A model generated the notes under the pieces. That model had not been told where the DNA came from and did no database searches. It worked only from the letters and a program-made list of their open reading frames with translations. From contig SBGG01000067.1 in NCBI GenBank assembly GCA_006226685.1, forward strand, positions 26,646-90,645: a DNA stretch of 64,000 nt, given 5' to 3'. This document shows positions 45,761-53,925 of the stretch, in pieces. Within the stretch, counting starts at the first letter, position 1. Each line of letters starts with the position of its first letter. This stretch comes from Sphingomonadales bacterium (GTDB taxonomy: Bacteria > Pseudomonadota > Alphaproteobacteria > Sphingomonadales > Sphingomonadaceae). A program made the translations under genes and the position numbers.

Positions 45761-46044
45761 GCTTTCCGGCGCCCCCGAAATTAGGCGAACCGACCCCCTG
45801 TCCCGGTCGACGTCATGGCCGGGGAAATGACCGCCATTGAACGTGGCAGGCATATGTGTACGGGCAGGAGAAAGGCTGGTGGAGCCCAACAGGATGTCGT
45901 TTCTCGGATGATCGACGCAATGATGAACCATCCCGGTCGAATTCCTGTGGCATCGTCCTCGAACTGAACCGCTCCTCGAAAGGATGATCGGCCTTCCCGG
46001 CATAATCCCCGGCCCGATATATTCGAACACCCTGCTGTAGAGGC
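45761..46044. other. Intergenic stretch between two terminators, no convincing gene
   Basis: Together with the flanking terminators this makes a 417-nt gap between convergent operons. One frame from 45815 is open for about 50 codons, but its translation has no recognisable features and no ribosome site. Nothing else is seen. Confidence 0.6.
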
Positions 46045-46079
46045 AAAAAAGAGGCCGCGATGACAAGCATCGCGGCCTC
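46045..46079 (-). terminator. Rho-independent terminator of the HpaB-type gene
   Basis: Perfect 12-bp stem GAGGCCGCGATG with its complement around a 5-nt loop, 25 nt after the stop. Read on the minus strand it is followed by TTTTTT. A shorter T-run on the other side could let it also work for plus-strand transcripts. Confidence 0.9.
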
Positions 46080-46104
46080 CCTTTTCTCAGGATATGGAAA
46101 TCGC

Positions 46105-47565
46105 TCAGGCGTCGCCCGGAATGATCCCGGATTCCTTCATGAAATCCTTCACCTGCCCCCCTTCTCCGTTCTTCTGGGCCACCATATGATCGGTCTGAAG
46201 CCCGCGTGCCGCGCTGCCCAGATAGAACATCTCATACAGCTCAAGGCGGCTGCCCAGCGCCGACCCGGCAAAATCCCAGCCCATGCGCATGATGCGCGCT
46301 CGCTCGCGAGCCTCCATGCCGTTGGCGCCGGGGAGATATTTCTCCAGCAGCGGGCCGATGGCGGGATTGTCAAATGCCTTGAGCGACGGCGTGGCCAGCA
46401 GGTTATGCGACCCCAGCGCCTTGATAATCTGGTTCACCCGCGTCATCCAGCCCGGCATCACGCAACGCAGCGCGGCAATATCCCCATGGGGGAAGAAGGC
46501 GCCTGATGTGCCCCATTCATGCGCCCGGGCCTCGGCGGCGATGATGGCGGAACGGGTCAGCGACATATAGGTGTGGATCTCGCCGAGCATGGCGGCGACA
46601 TCGGGCCGGCTGTCACTGTTGCTCACCTTCGCGATCTGCGTGCACAGATCATAGGCGAATTCCAGCTTCACCATCGCACGGATCGCCGTCTGCTGGATCG
46701 TGTTGCCCGGCGACACGCCCGCCGAGATGTTATTGTAGACGTTGAGATCCCCATCCACGAACAGTCGCTCATAGGGCACTTCGACATCATCGAAGATGAT
46801 GAACGCATCCTGCTCGTCAAAGCGCGAGGAGAAAGGCGAATCCGCCACATCGGCATTATTGCCATAATGATCGCGGCAGACGGTGATGAGGCCCTTGGTG
46901 TTCATCGGGATCGAGAAGCAGAGCGCATATTGCTCCGCACCCGACGGGATCGGGGCCGAAGGATAGACATAGAGCTCATCAGCGAATGGGGCGAGCGTGC
47001 CCAGCACCTTGCCACCACGCACGACGACGCCCGTTTCGGTCCGCTTCACCACATGCAGCGTCAGATCGGCATTCATGCCCGCCAGATCGCCCGCCCCTTT
47101 GTCGATATTGGCGTGGATGATGGTGTGCGTCATCGACAGATCGCCCTCGATCACCTCACGGTGAAATCTGGTCAGCCGTTCGTGAAACACCGGATCGGTG
47201 CCGCGATCCCAGATGTCCTTGCGCGCGACATGACCCGAAAGCACGACGTTCACATAATCGGGCGTCCGGCCCAGCAGGCCGTTGGAATAACGCGACAACC
47301 GTTCCAGCGCGACATGGCGGCGGGCCAGATCATCGGCGCAGCGCGGCACGATCAGGCTGGCGTTCATTTTCTCGCCGGGTTTTTCCGGGTCGTCGACAAG
47401 GCATTCATCCGCAAACTGATGCTGCCAGTCGAAATAATCGGCCATGCCACGCAGCGACCCCTGAAAACAGGGTTCATCGAGAACCGAGACCGTCCTGTCC
47501 CCCAGCCAGATCTGCCGGTCGTCCCGCAAACCGGCAAGATATTCTTTTCCCGTACGCGCCGTCAT
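46105..47565 (-). CDS. HpaB-family flavin-dependent phenol hydroxylase (4-hydroxyphenylacetate 3-monooxygenase type)
   Basis: 486 residues with a strong ribosome site (GAGGAGAGGG). The HpaB N-domain opens TGKEYLAGLRDDRQIWLGDRTV and carries Arg100 and Tyr104 in GLLGRTPDYVN, the same numbers as the substrate-binding pair in Thermus HpaB (recalled). LSMTHTIIHANIDK supplies the catalytic His region. The C-terminal helical flavin domain has the RARIMRMGWDFAGSALGSRLELYEMFYLGSA stretch. Two-component enzymes of this class use reduced FAD to add an ortho hydroxyl to a 4-substituted phenol, making a catechol. No HpaC reductase is in the window, so it must be supplied elsewhere. Divergent from a TetR gene. 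Confidence 0.9.
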   Translation of the reverse strand: MTARTGKEYLAGLRDDRQIWLGDRTVSVLDEPCFQGSLRGMADYFDWQHQFADECLVDDPEKPGEKMNASLIVPRCADDLARRHVALERLSRYSNGLLGRTPDYVNVVLSGHVARKDIWDRGTDPVFHERLTRFHREVIEGDLSMTHTIIHANIDKGAGDLAGMNADLTLHVVKRTETGVVVRGGKVLGTLAPFADELYVYPSAPIPSGAEQYALCFSIPMNTKGLITVCRDHYGNNADVADSPFSSRFDEQDAFIIFDDVEVPYERLFVDGDLNVYNNISAGVSPGNTIQQTAIRAMVKLEFAYDLCTQIAKVSNSDSRPDVAAMLGEIHTYMSLTRSAIIAAEARAHEWGTSGAFFPHGDIAALRCVMPGWMTRVNQIIKALGSHNLLATPSLKAFDNPAIGPLLEKYLPGANGMEARERARIMRMGWDFAGSALGSRLELYEMFYLGSAARGLQTDHMVAQKNGEGGQVKDFMKESGIIPGDA

Positions 47566-47594
47566 ATATCCCTCTCCTCGTTACTGGTTTGATC

Positions 47595-47612
47595 TGGATA
47601 CTGGTGTATCCA
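47595..47612. promoter_or_regulatory. 18-bp palindrome between the HpaB-type and TetR genes
   Basis: TGGATAC-TGGT-GTATCCA is a perfect inverted repeat with 7-bp arms, 30 nt upstream of the hydroxylase start and 47 nt before the TetR start. Size and symmetry fit a TetR operator controlling both divergent genes. Confidence 0.55.
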
Positions 47613-47658
47613 TTTGCTTTTAATAACACAAGATACTATTTGAGGCGGGAGAGACAGG

Positions 47659-48327
47659 ATGGACAAGGAGCATAAAGTGGCGCGATCGGACTTCGAGGCG
47701 AGCCGCATCCGGTTTCTGGATGCGGCCGACCGGGTCTTTGTCCGCAATGGCTATGATCGCAGCACGATTCGCGAAATCACCGCCGAAGCGAAGACCAGCC
47801 TTGCCCGGTTGAACCGCCACTGGACCGGGAAACAGCATTTGTTCGCCGATATGTTCGCGCGCCATTTCAACCCGATTCATGCCGCGCAAAATGCCCGGTT
47901 CGATGTGTTGGAAGCGGGGGGCGGAGAGGAAGCAACGGATCCCCGGGCGATATTGGAAGCCTTTTTCAGCCCCGCCCTGCCGGGAGGCCAGGAACAGGAC
48001 AAGGATCACCTCGCCCACCGTGTCTATTGCCGGGCCCTGATCGATCCTTCGGCCGAAGCGAGCGAGCTGGTCCACCCGTTGGTGCGGGAAACGCGCGCGC
48101 GGCTTGTCCGGCTGCTCCGCAATGCCCTGCCCACGCTGGACGAGCAGGATTTCTTCCTTGCCCTTACCGCCGTTCTGGGGACCTATCTTTATTCCCAGGT
48201 CTATGGCGAACGCCTTGCCGCCGCGGTGAATGTCAATCATCGGGCGATCGACTGGAACCGGGCGGGCTCCATCCTGTCGTCCATATTGGCCGATGGGTTG
48301 CGCCGGGCCGCCAGCCCCGCCGGCTAG
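47659..48327 (+). CDS. TetR/AcrR-family regulator
   Basis: 222 residues behind GGGAGAGACAGG. The DNA-binding domain reads SRIRFLDAADRVFVRNGYDRSTIREITAEAKTSLARLNRHWTGKQHLFADMFARHF, and a C-terminal ligand domain has a conserved-looking helix pair around LVHPLVRETRARLVRLLRNALPTLDEQDFFLALTAVLGTYLYSQVYGERL. It is divergent from the HpaB-type hydroxylase with an 18-bp palindrome between them, so it probably represses that gene until a phenolic ligand binds. It is followed by an SDR gene about 130 nt downstream on the same strand. Its TAG stop overlaps the start of a repeat-like sequence resembling the 170-bp element. Confidence 0.9.
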   Translation: MDKEHKVARSDFEASRIRFLDAADRVFVRNGYDRSTIREITAEAKTSLARLNRHWTGKQHLFADMFARHFNPIHAAQNARFDVLEAGGGEEATDPRAILEAFFSPALPGGQEQDKDHLAHRVYCRALIDPSAEASELVHPLVRETRARLVRLLRNALPTLDEQDFFLALTAVLGTYLYSQVYGERLAAAVNVNHRAIDWNRAGSILSSILADGLRRAASPAG

Positions 48328-48412
48328 GGCGGATATGAAATGCGCTTCATTATGGCGGCTAGGATCGGGACCAGCCCGTGCCGCGGAAAAACCCGCTTGT
48401 GCTCACCTCGAC
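48325..48412. repeat. Possible degraded copy of the 170-bp inverted-repeat element
   Basis: TAGGGCGGAT at 48325-48334 matches the start of the element at 28957, and GTGCTCACCT at 48399 matches an internal stretch at about 29038. The two landmarks are about 70 nt apart here and 77 nt apart there, and CCAGCCC lies between them in both. No right-hand repeat is found. As at 28957, a TAG stop of a regulator gene coincides with the repeat end. Confidence 0.3.
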
Positions 48413-48460
48413 CTCATTATATCAAATGTTACCATTATAAAAGAGAGAGGATGGGACGGG

Positions 48461-49261
48461 ATGAATATTTCCTTCGATTTCCGTGGGCAAACGGCGCTGG
48501 TCACCGGCGGCGGGTCCGGCATCGGCCATGCGACCGCCCGGGCCTTTGCCGCGGCGGGCGCCAATGTCGCCGTCGCCGATATTGACCGGGACAATGGCGA
48601 AAAGACGGTCGAGCAGATCCGCGCACAGGGCGGAACCGCCGAATTTTTCGCGGCCGATGTCGCCGATGAAGTGCAGGTCAAGGCCATGGTCGAGGATGTT
48701 CTCTCTCGTTTCGGCAGCCTCGACTTTGCCCATAATAACGCCGGGATCGAAGGCGAGAATGTGCCTGTCGCGCAGTGGTCGTCCGCCAACTGGCGCAAGC
48801 TGATCGATGTCGATCTTTCTTCCGTCTTCTACTGCATGAAGGCGGAAATTCCGATCATGCTGGCTCAGGGCAAGGGAGCGATCGTCAACACGGCTTCGGC
48901 CGCGGGCCTGATCGGTGGTTATAATCTGTCGGTCTATCTGGCCGCCAAACATGGGGTGATGGGCCTGACCAAGGGCGCAGCGATGGACTATGCGAACAAG
49001 GGGATAAGAATCAACGCGCTCTGCCCCGGCCCGATTGACACACCGTTCATCGCCGAACTGCCCAAGCCCTATCGCGACCGCCTGATATTCGGCACGCCCA
49101 TGGATCGGCTGGGGCAGCCGGAGGAAATGGCCGCAGCCGTGCTGTGGCTCTGCTCGGATGCGTCCTCCTATGTCACCGGCCATGCGCTGGCGGTGGACGG
49201 TGGAACCGTGCTGGGCGGCATGGGCACCCGGTTTGACGATCTTGTCGCCCTGCCTGCCTGA
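48461..49261 (+). CDS. Short-chain dehydrogenase/reductase
   Basis: 266 residues from the ATG at 48461; a longer frame from 48230 only shadows the TetR gene. It is a classical SDR: cofactor loop TGGGSGIG at about residue 16, D-x-D after strand 2 (VADIDRDNGEK, favouring NAD over NADP), NNAGIEGE, Ser in NTASAAGLIGG, catalytic Tyr and Lys in YLAAK, and the C-terminal SYVTGHALAVDGG. It would oxidise or reduce a hydroxyl/keto group. Its place behind the TetR/HpaB pair suggests a side-chain alcohol in the same aromatic pathway. Cytoplasmic. Confidence 0.92.
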   Translation: MNISFDFRGQTALVTGGGSGIGHATARAFAAAGANVAVADIDRDNGEKTVEQIRAQGGTAEFFAADVADEVQVKAMVEDVLSRFGSLDFAHNNAGIEGENVPVAQWSSANWRKLIDVDLSSVFYCMKAEIPIMLAQGKGAIVNTASAAGLIGGYNLSVYLAAKHGVMGLTKGAAMDYANKGIRINALCPGPIDTPFIAELPKPYRDRLIFGTPMDRLGQPEEMAAAVLWLCSDASSYVTGHALAVDGGTVLGGMGTRFDDLVALPA

Positions 49262-49427
49262 GACAGGAATCGCGCATTTCCTCACCCCGCGAAGCCCCGT
49301 TGCGGGTGGGGAATGCCACCCGGTCGGGGCGAATATTGCCGACCATAGGGTTTTGCCGCATTGTCATCGACCGGGAATGAACCTATTCCCCTAACGATTG
49401 ATACCATTTATTTTCCGTGAGGGCCCA

Positions 49428-49913
49428 TTGAACAGCGCAGGCAAGGCAGAGCAGGGGGCTCGCAAAGACGAATTACCCGTCATCTCATCCAATCTGAATC
49501 TCCATATCCAGATGCTGAAACTCACCACGCTCATCAGCCAGCCGATGCGCGAATGGGTGGCAAAGCCGCATGACCTCAGCATCGAAGACATAAAGATCAT
49601 GATCTGCCTCGGCGATCAGGGCGAGCTGACCGGTCGGGAACTCAGCGACCTGCTCGCGATCCAGCCGATGGCCGCCAGCCGGGCGATCGCCGCGCTGATG
49701 GAAAAAGGCTGGCTGAAACGCAAGACGGACCGGAAGGACCGGCGACGCAGGCCCGTGTCGCTGACCCCGGATGGCCTTGATGCCTATCGCGCGATCATCC
49801 CTTCCATGGCCGCCCTCGCGGACAAGCTCTATGGCAGCTTCAACGGGCGCGAGCGGGATTTTCTCTATTCCGCGATCACCAGCATTCTGAACAATGAAAT
49901 GATTCATTCCTGA
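49428..49913 (+). CDS. MarR-family regulator
   Basis: About 161 residues from a TTG at 49428 with GTGAGGG just upstream. An earlier TTG at 49398 is also in frame, and the first in-frame ATG lies inside helix 1, so a non-ATG start is forced. The winged helix is clear: LSIEDIKIMICLGDQGELTGRELSDLLAIQPMAASRAIAALMEKGWLKRKTDRKDRRRRPVSLTPDGLDAYR. MarR proteins typically sense phenolic compounds and repress neighbouring catabolic genes. It lies 166 nt after the SDR on the same strand and converges on the XRE-type gene. Targets could be the SDR and dioxygenase operons (inference). Confidence 0.88.
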   Translation: MNSAGKAEQGARKDELPVISSNLNLHIQMLKLTTLISQPMREWVAKPHDLSIEDIKIMICLGDQGELTGRELSDLLAIQPMAASRAIAALMEKGWLKRKTDRKDRRRRPVSLTPDGLDAYRAIIPSMAALADKLYGSFNGRERDFLYSAITSILNNEMIHS

Positions 49914-49978
49914 CGCCGGACATCCCGCAGGTTACGCCGGGCGGGCTTCAAGCTCCGCTGGCACAGGCCGCACCGGCA

Positions 49979-50725
49979 TCACCCGTGCCAGCGGCAGAAC
50001 CCGTCCGCCACCGCCCGGTCCAGCATCGGGCGACAGACCGCATATCCCTCGTCCCCCGCATCCAGCATCCCGAAATGCGGCACCGCGACCTGATCCACCG
50101 GTATCAAGGCAATGGGGCAGGAGACTGGGACCAGTTGCGACCCCGCACCGGCCTGTAACGTCGAGAGCAGCCCATACATCCGTCCTTCGCGCGTGGCGCG
50201 GCCCAGCATGATGAGGCGATATTGCCCATCCTCGCTGGTTACCAGATAGATATGGCCTGAAAGATTGGGCATCGAAACGAAACCCTTTTGGGTGAAGCTG
50301 CTGTCGAGACGCTCGCTTTCGGCAAAGCCGAGGCACCCCTGCTCCTCATCCCAGAAAATCTCTGTCCGATAGGCGTAGACCGCCCCGTCCTTGCTGAAGG
50401 CGGGGCGCAGGGTCAGGTAAGAGCCTTCGATCCAGCGCACCGCCGGGCGGGCATAGGATCCCATCGCCTGCGGGGCGAGCAGGGCCTCTGGCGACGCGGT
50501 CTCCACCGGCCCGCGCAGCGCGGTGCCGAGCACATCCTCAATCCGCACCACCGTCGCGAGTGAAAAAGGACGACTGCCCGAAAGCGCCTTTTCCAGCGTC
50601 GACAGGCTGATCCGCGCCATGTCGGCCAGCGCCTGCCGCGAGATCCGGCGACGCGCCAGTTCCTCGCGCAGCCGTGTCGCAATCGCGTCATTTTCTGTGC
50701 TGGGTAGTTCGCTCTGAGTCATCAT
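49979..50725 (-). CDS. XRE-type helix-turn-helix regulator with a C-terminal sensing domain
   Basis: 248 residues from the ATG at 50725; the frame is open further upstream but without a site. The N-terminal HTH is IATRLREELARRRISRQALADMARISLSTLEKALSGSRPFSLATVVRIEDVLG. A linker (SPEALLAPQAMGSYARPAVRWIEGSYLTLRP) leads to a mixed alpha/beta domain (AVYAYRTEIFWDEEQGCLGFAESERL, GHIYLVTSEDGQYRLIMLGR) that I do not recognise but which looks like a small-ligand or PAS-like sensor. It is divergent from the sortase-target gene, and CCGGAC repeats sit next to its start. Regulation of the sortase operon is an inference. Confidence 0.8.
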   Translation of the reverse strand: MMTQSELPSTENDAIATRLREELARRRISRQALADMARISLSTLEKALSGSRPFSLATVVRIEDVLGTALRGPVETASPEALLAPQAMGSYARPAVRWIEGSYLTLRPAFSKDGAVYAYRTEIFWDEEQGCLGFAESERLDSSFTQKGFVSMPNLSGHIYLVTSEDGQYRLIMLGRATREGRMYGLLSTLQAGAGSQLVPVSCPIALIPVDQVAVPHFGMLDAGDEGYAVCRPMLDRAVADGFCRWHG

Positions 50726-50735
50726 CGCTTCTGCG

Positions 50736-50776
50736 TACCGGACAATTCCGGACAAAACCACCTGTTCCGTCCGGTA
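50736..50776. promoter_or_regulatory. CCGGAC repeats upstream of the XRE-type regulator
   Basis: TACCGGAC (50736-50743) and its inverted copy GTCCGGTA (50769-50776) flank a third half-site CCGGAC at 50748-50753. All lie within 55 nt of the regulator start in the divergent region to the sortase-target gene. They are good candidates for its own binding sites. Confidence 0.45.
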
Positions 50777-50905
50777 TCGTCAGGGAAACCGTCACGCCCC
50801 GTCCGATTGCGCCGATGACCGGCCGAAGATGCCGGATGTTGCGCGTGGCTGTGCGGTATCTTTGCGCTCTAACGGAAAGGCTCCAGTCAGAACGGAGCAG
50901 ACGCC

Positions 50906-53059
50906 ATGCAGATACGCCCCCCCACATCACAGGCCCGATATGCGCAAACCGGACAAGGCCCGACTATCCGCACGATCGCACTGATTGCCCTTGTTCTGGG
51001 CAGCCTTATGCCCGCCTCCGCCCACGCCGAAGACGGCCCGGACCCGGCAGCGGGCGGCGCGCTGATGCTGAAGGGCGCGGGCGTCACGACCGCCATGCCC
51101 GCCGTCCGGCTGGGCACCGACATGGACGTGACCGTCAGCGGCCCGATCATGCGCGTGCGGGTGACGCAGGCCTTCCGCAACGGCAGCAACGCATGGATGG
51201 AGGCAAGCTATCTCTACCCCCTCCCCGATGACGGTGCGGTCGATACGCTGAAAATGGTCGTCGGCCAGCGCGTGATCGTCGGCGCGATCAAACGCAAGGC
51301 GGAAGCGCGCCAGATTTACGATCAGGCAAAGGCGGAAGGGAAAAAGGCCGGACTGGTCGAATCCGAACGCGCCAATCTTTTCCGTACTCATGTCGCCAAT
51401 GTCGCCCCCGGCGAGACCATATTGGTGTCGATCGAATATCAGGCGCCGGTCCGCCAGTTGAACGGCGAGTTCGCGATGCGGCTGCCGCTGGTCGTCGGTC
51501 CGCATTATGTGCCGCCCCACACCCTGACCAGCGCGGACGAGCTGGCCGACGCTGCCAATGTTACCGCGCCGCTGGCCCACCCGTCGATCGCCGCACCGGG
51601 GCCGGGCCGCACGCTCAACCCGGTATCGATCACGATCCACCTCGCGCCCGGATTTGCCCCCGCAAATATCATCAGCCCCTATCACCGGATCAGGATCGCC
51701 AATGCCGGGACGGACAAAAAAACGATCACGCTGGCCAAAGGCGAAGTTCCCGCCGACCGCGACTTCGAACTGCGCTGGCGTTCGGCCAGTGCCGACCCGA
51801 CGCTGAGCCTGTTCCGGCAGAATTTCGCGGGGCAGGATTATGTGATGGCGACCCTCACCCCCCAGACGGCTGTGGAGGCCGGCAATGCTCCCCCGCGCGA
51901 GATGATTTTCGTGATCGACAATAGCGGTTCCATGGGTGGGGAATCGATGGAGGCGGCCAAGCAGAGCCTGCTCTACGCACTCGGCACGCTGCGCCCGCAG
52001 GACCGGTTCAACGTGATCCGCTTCGACGACACCATGACCCGGCTGTTCGATCATGCCATCGCCGCAACGCCGGAACAGATTGCCCTCGCCCGCACCTTCA
52101 CCCAGGGGCTGGAAGCGAATGGCGGCACCGAAATGCTGCCCGCGCTGAAGGCGGCGCTGGCCGACGACACCCCGGATGCGGAAGGGGTGCGGCAGGTAAT
52201 CTTCCTGACCGATGGCGCCCTGTCCAACGAACGGGAGATGATGGCGGAAATCGCCGCCCATGGCGGACGCAGCCGCGTGTTCATGGTGGGCATCGGTTCG
52301 GCGCCGAATAATTTCCTGATGCGCCGCATGGCCGAGGCCGGACGCGGCACCTATGCCAATGTCGGCGACGACAGTGAAGTGCTGGCCAAAATGACCGCCC
52401 TGCTCGACCGCCTGAAGGCGCCCGCCCTCCGCAACCTCGCCGTGCAGGTCGAAGGCTCCGCGCTCGCCCTGACCCCGAAGACTCTGCCCGATCTCTATGC
52501 CGGGGAACCGTTGATGCTGCTCGGCAAGGGCGATGCGCTGCGCGGCAGGCTGGTGGTCAGCGGCACGATCGACGGCAAGCGGTGGAGCCAGAGCATCGCG
52601 CTGGCCGATGCGACGGACAGCCCGTCGATCGCGCGGCTCTGGGCCAATCGCAGCATCGCCGACATCGAGGCGCAACGCTGGTCCGGGCAGATGGAGGATG
52701 ACAGGGCGGACGCGGCCATCGCCGAATTTGGCCTGAACTATCATCTCGTGACCACGCAGACGAGCCTTGTCGCGGTGGACCAGACCCCCGCGCGCCCGGC
52801 GGGAATGCGGCTGACGCAGGAGGAATTGCCGTTGCTGCTGCCCAAGGGCTGGAGCTTCGATGCGCTGTTCGGCGGTGATGTCCCGCTCGCGGCAGAGAAC
52901 GCATCACCGCCCGCGCAGGAGGAAGCGCTGGACCTGCCGCAGACGGCCACCGGCTATTGGGGGGCGATCGGGCGCGGTCTGGCGATGCTGGCGGGAGGAC
53001 TGGCGATGGGGCTTTCCCTCCTCCTGCGCGGCCGCCGCATGGCGGGAGGCAACGCATGA
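50906..53059 (+). CDS. VIT/vWA-domain surface protein with C-terminal sorting signal (proteobacterial sortase target)
   Basis: 717 residues. A signal peptide ending SAHAE is followed by a VIT domain (about residues 60-190; VRVTQAFRNGSNAWMEASYLYPLPDDGAVDTLKM, ARQIYDQAKAEGKKAGLVESERANLFRT) and a vWA domain (about 330-500) with the metal-site motif DNSGSMGG and FLTDGALSN. The end is a tripartite sorting signal: LPQTAT, a hydrophobic helix (GLAMLAGGLAMGLSLLL) and a basic tail RGRRM. It matches the family known as marine proteobacterial sortase targets. The motif is LPQTA rather than LPxTG. The sortase gene overlaps its stop by ATGA. The product is likely displayed in the periplasm or envelope for adhesion or sensing; its partner is unknown. 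Confidence 0.92.
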   Translation: MQIRPPTSQARYAQTGQGPTIRTIALIALVLGSLMPASAHAEDGPDPAAGGALMLKGAGVTTAMPAVRLGTDMDVTVSGPIMRVRVTQAFRNGSNAWMEASYLYPLPDDGAVDTLKMVVGQRVIVGAIKRKAEARQIYDQAKAEGKKAGLVESERANLFRTHVANVAPGETILVSIEYQAPVRQLNGEFAMRLPLVVGPHYVPPHTLTSADELADAANVTAPLAHPSIAAPGPGRTLNPVSITIHLAPGFAPANIISPYHRIRIANAGTDKKTITLAKGEVPADRDFELRWRSASADPTLSLFRQNFAGQDYVMATLTPQTAVEAGNAPPREMIFVIDNSGSMGGESMEAAKQSLLYALGTLRPQDRFNVIRFDDTMTRLFDHAIAATPEQIALARTFTQGLEANGGTEMLPALKAALADDTPDAEGVRQVIFLTDGALSNEREMMAEIAAHGGRSRVFMVGIGSAPNNFLMRRMAEAGRGTYANVGDDSEVLAKMTALLDRLKAPALRNLAVQVEGSALALTPKTLPDLYAGEPLMLLGKGDALRGRLVVSGTIDGKRWSQSIALADATDSPSIARLWANRSIADIEAQRWSGQMEDDRADAAIAEFGLNYHLVTTQTSLVAVDQTPARPAGMRLTQEELPLLLPKGWSFDALFGGDVPLAAENASPPAQEEALDLPQTATGYWGAIGRGLAMLAGGLAMGLSLLLRGRRMAGGNA

Positions 53060-53742
53060 CCCCCGCCACCGCCCCGAAGCGAGACCGCGCCCTTGCGCGC
53101 GGTTTTGCCGCCGCCGTCGCGCTGGCGCTGTACGCAGGCGGCCTGATCAGCCTGATGCAGGGCATCGGCGTTCCGGTCAGGGCCGAACTCGCGCAGGCCC
53201 GGCTCGAACGGACCTTCGAACAACATCTCGCCCGCAATCTCGCCGCCGCCGGGACAGGGGCGAAAACAGCAGACCATAAACGACCGGACGCCCCGGTTCC
53301 TGCCACGCCTTCCCATCCGGGGCGCCTGCCACCGGCAACGCAGCAAGCCCCCGCCCCGGTCGCGCGACTCACCGTCGCGCGGCTCGGCATCCGCGAAATC
53401 ATCCTTTCCGGTGACGGTTCGCACGAGCAACTCGCGCAAGGCCCCACCCTGATCAGACAGGGCGATGCGGACAGCCCCGTCACCATCCTCGCCGCGCACC
53501 GCGACACCCATTTCCTGTTCATCCGCGATCTGCGCGCGGGGGACGTGATTGCCCTGCAATCGGTTACCGGCCCGACCGACCGCTATCGCGTCACCCACTT
53601 CGAAACGGTGCGCTGGAACCGGTTCACCTATCCGCTCAATCCCGCGCGCCCGCTGCTGGCGCTCACCACCTGCTTCCCGTTCGGAGGCACTGAATATGGC
53701 GGCCCGTGGCGCCGCGTCGCCTGGGCGGAGCGCATCGACTGA
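53056..53742 (+). CDS. Class GN-type (proteobacterial) sortase
   Basis: 228 residues from the ATG at 53056, coupled by ATGA to its substrate gene. An N-terminal membrane anchor (GFAAAVALALYAGGLISLMQGIGV) and a Pro/Ala-rich linker lead to the sortase beta-barrel. Catalytic His148 is in ILAAHRDTHFLF, Cys206 in LTTCFPFGG, and Arg219 or Arg220 in GPWRRVAW, so the transpeptidase triad is complete. It should cleave the LPQTA motif of the neighbouring VIT/vWA protein and transfer it to an unknown acceptor; Gram-negative acceptors are not established. A weak stem AACCG/CGGTT followed by T's lies at 53767-53786. Confidence 0.92.
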   Translation: MTPATAPKRDRALARGFAAAVALALYAGGLISLMQGIGVPVRAELAQARLERTFEQHLARNLAAAGTGAKTADHKRPDAPVPATPSHPGRLPPATQQAPAPVARLTVARLGIREIILSGDGSHEQLAQGPTLIRQGDADSPVTILAAHRDTHFLFIRDLRAGDVIALQSVTGPTDRYRVTHFETVRWNRFTYPLNPARPLLALTTCFPFGGTEYGGPWRRVAWAERID

Positions 53743-53925
53743 CCCCTCTCTCCCTTCAAAGCCGGGAACCGGCGATAGCGGTTTTTCCCTGCTCCCGATT
53801 TCCGCCATCGCAAAGGCAGGGGTGAAGTCGCCGCCCCGCAAAACACTCCTAACAGGACGGCCAACCTTGTGCTTGGTCCCGCTAATCCATAGAAACCTGT
53901 CGGCAGGAACGGAAGGCGACGGATC

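Noticed and set aside
45815..45976. Open frame of about 50 codons between two terminators
   Set aside because: No ribosome site, no family resemblance, and it lies between two terminators.
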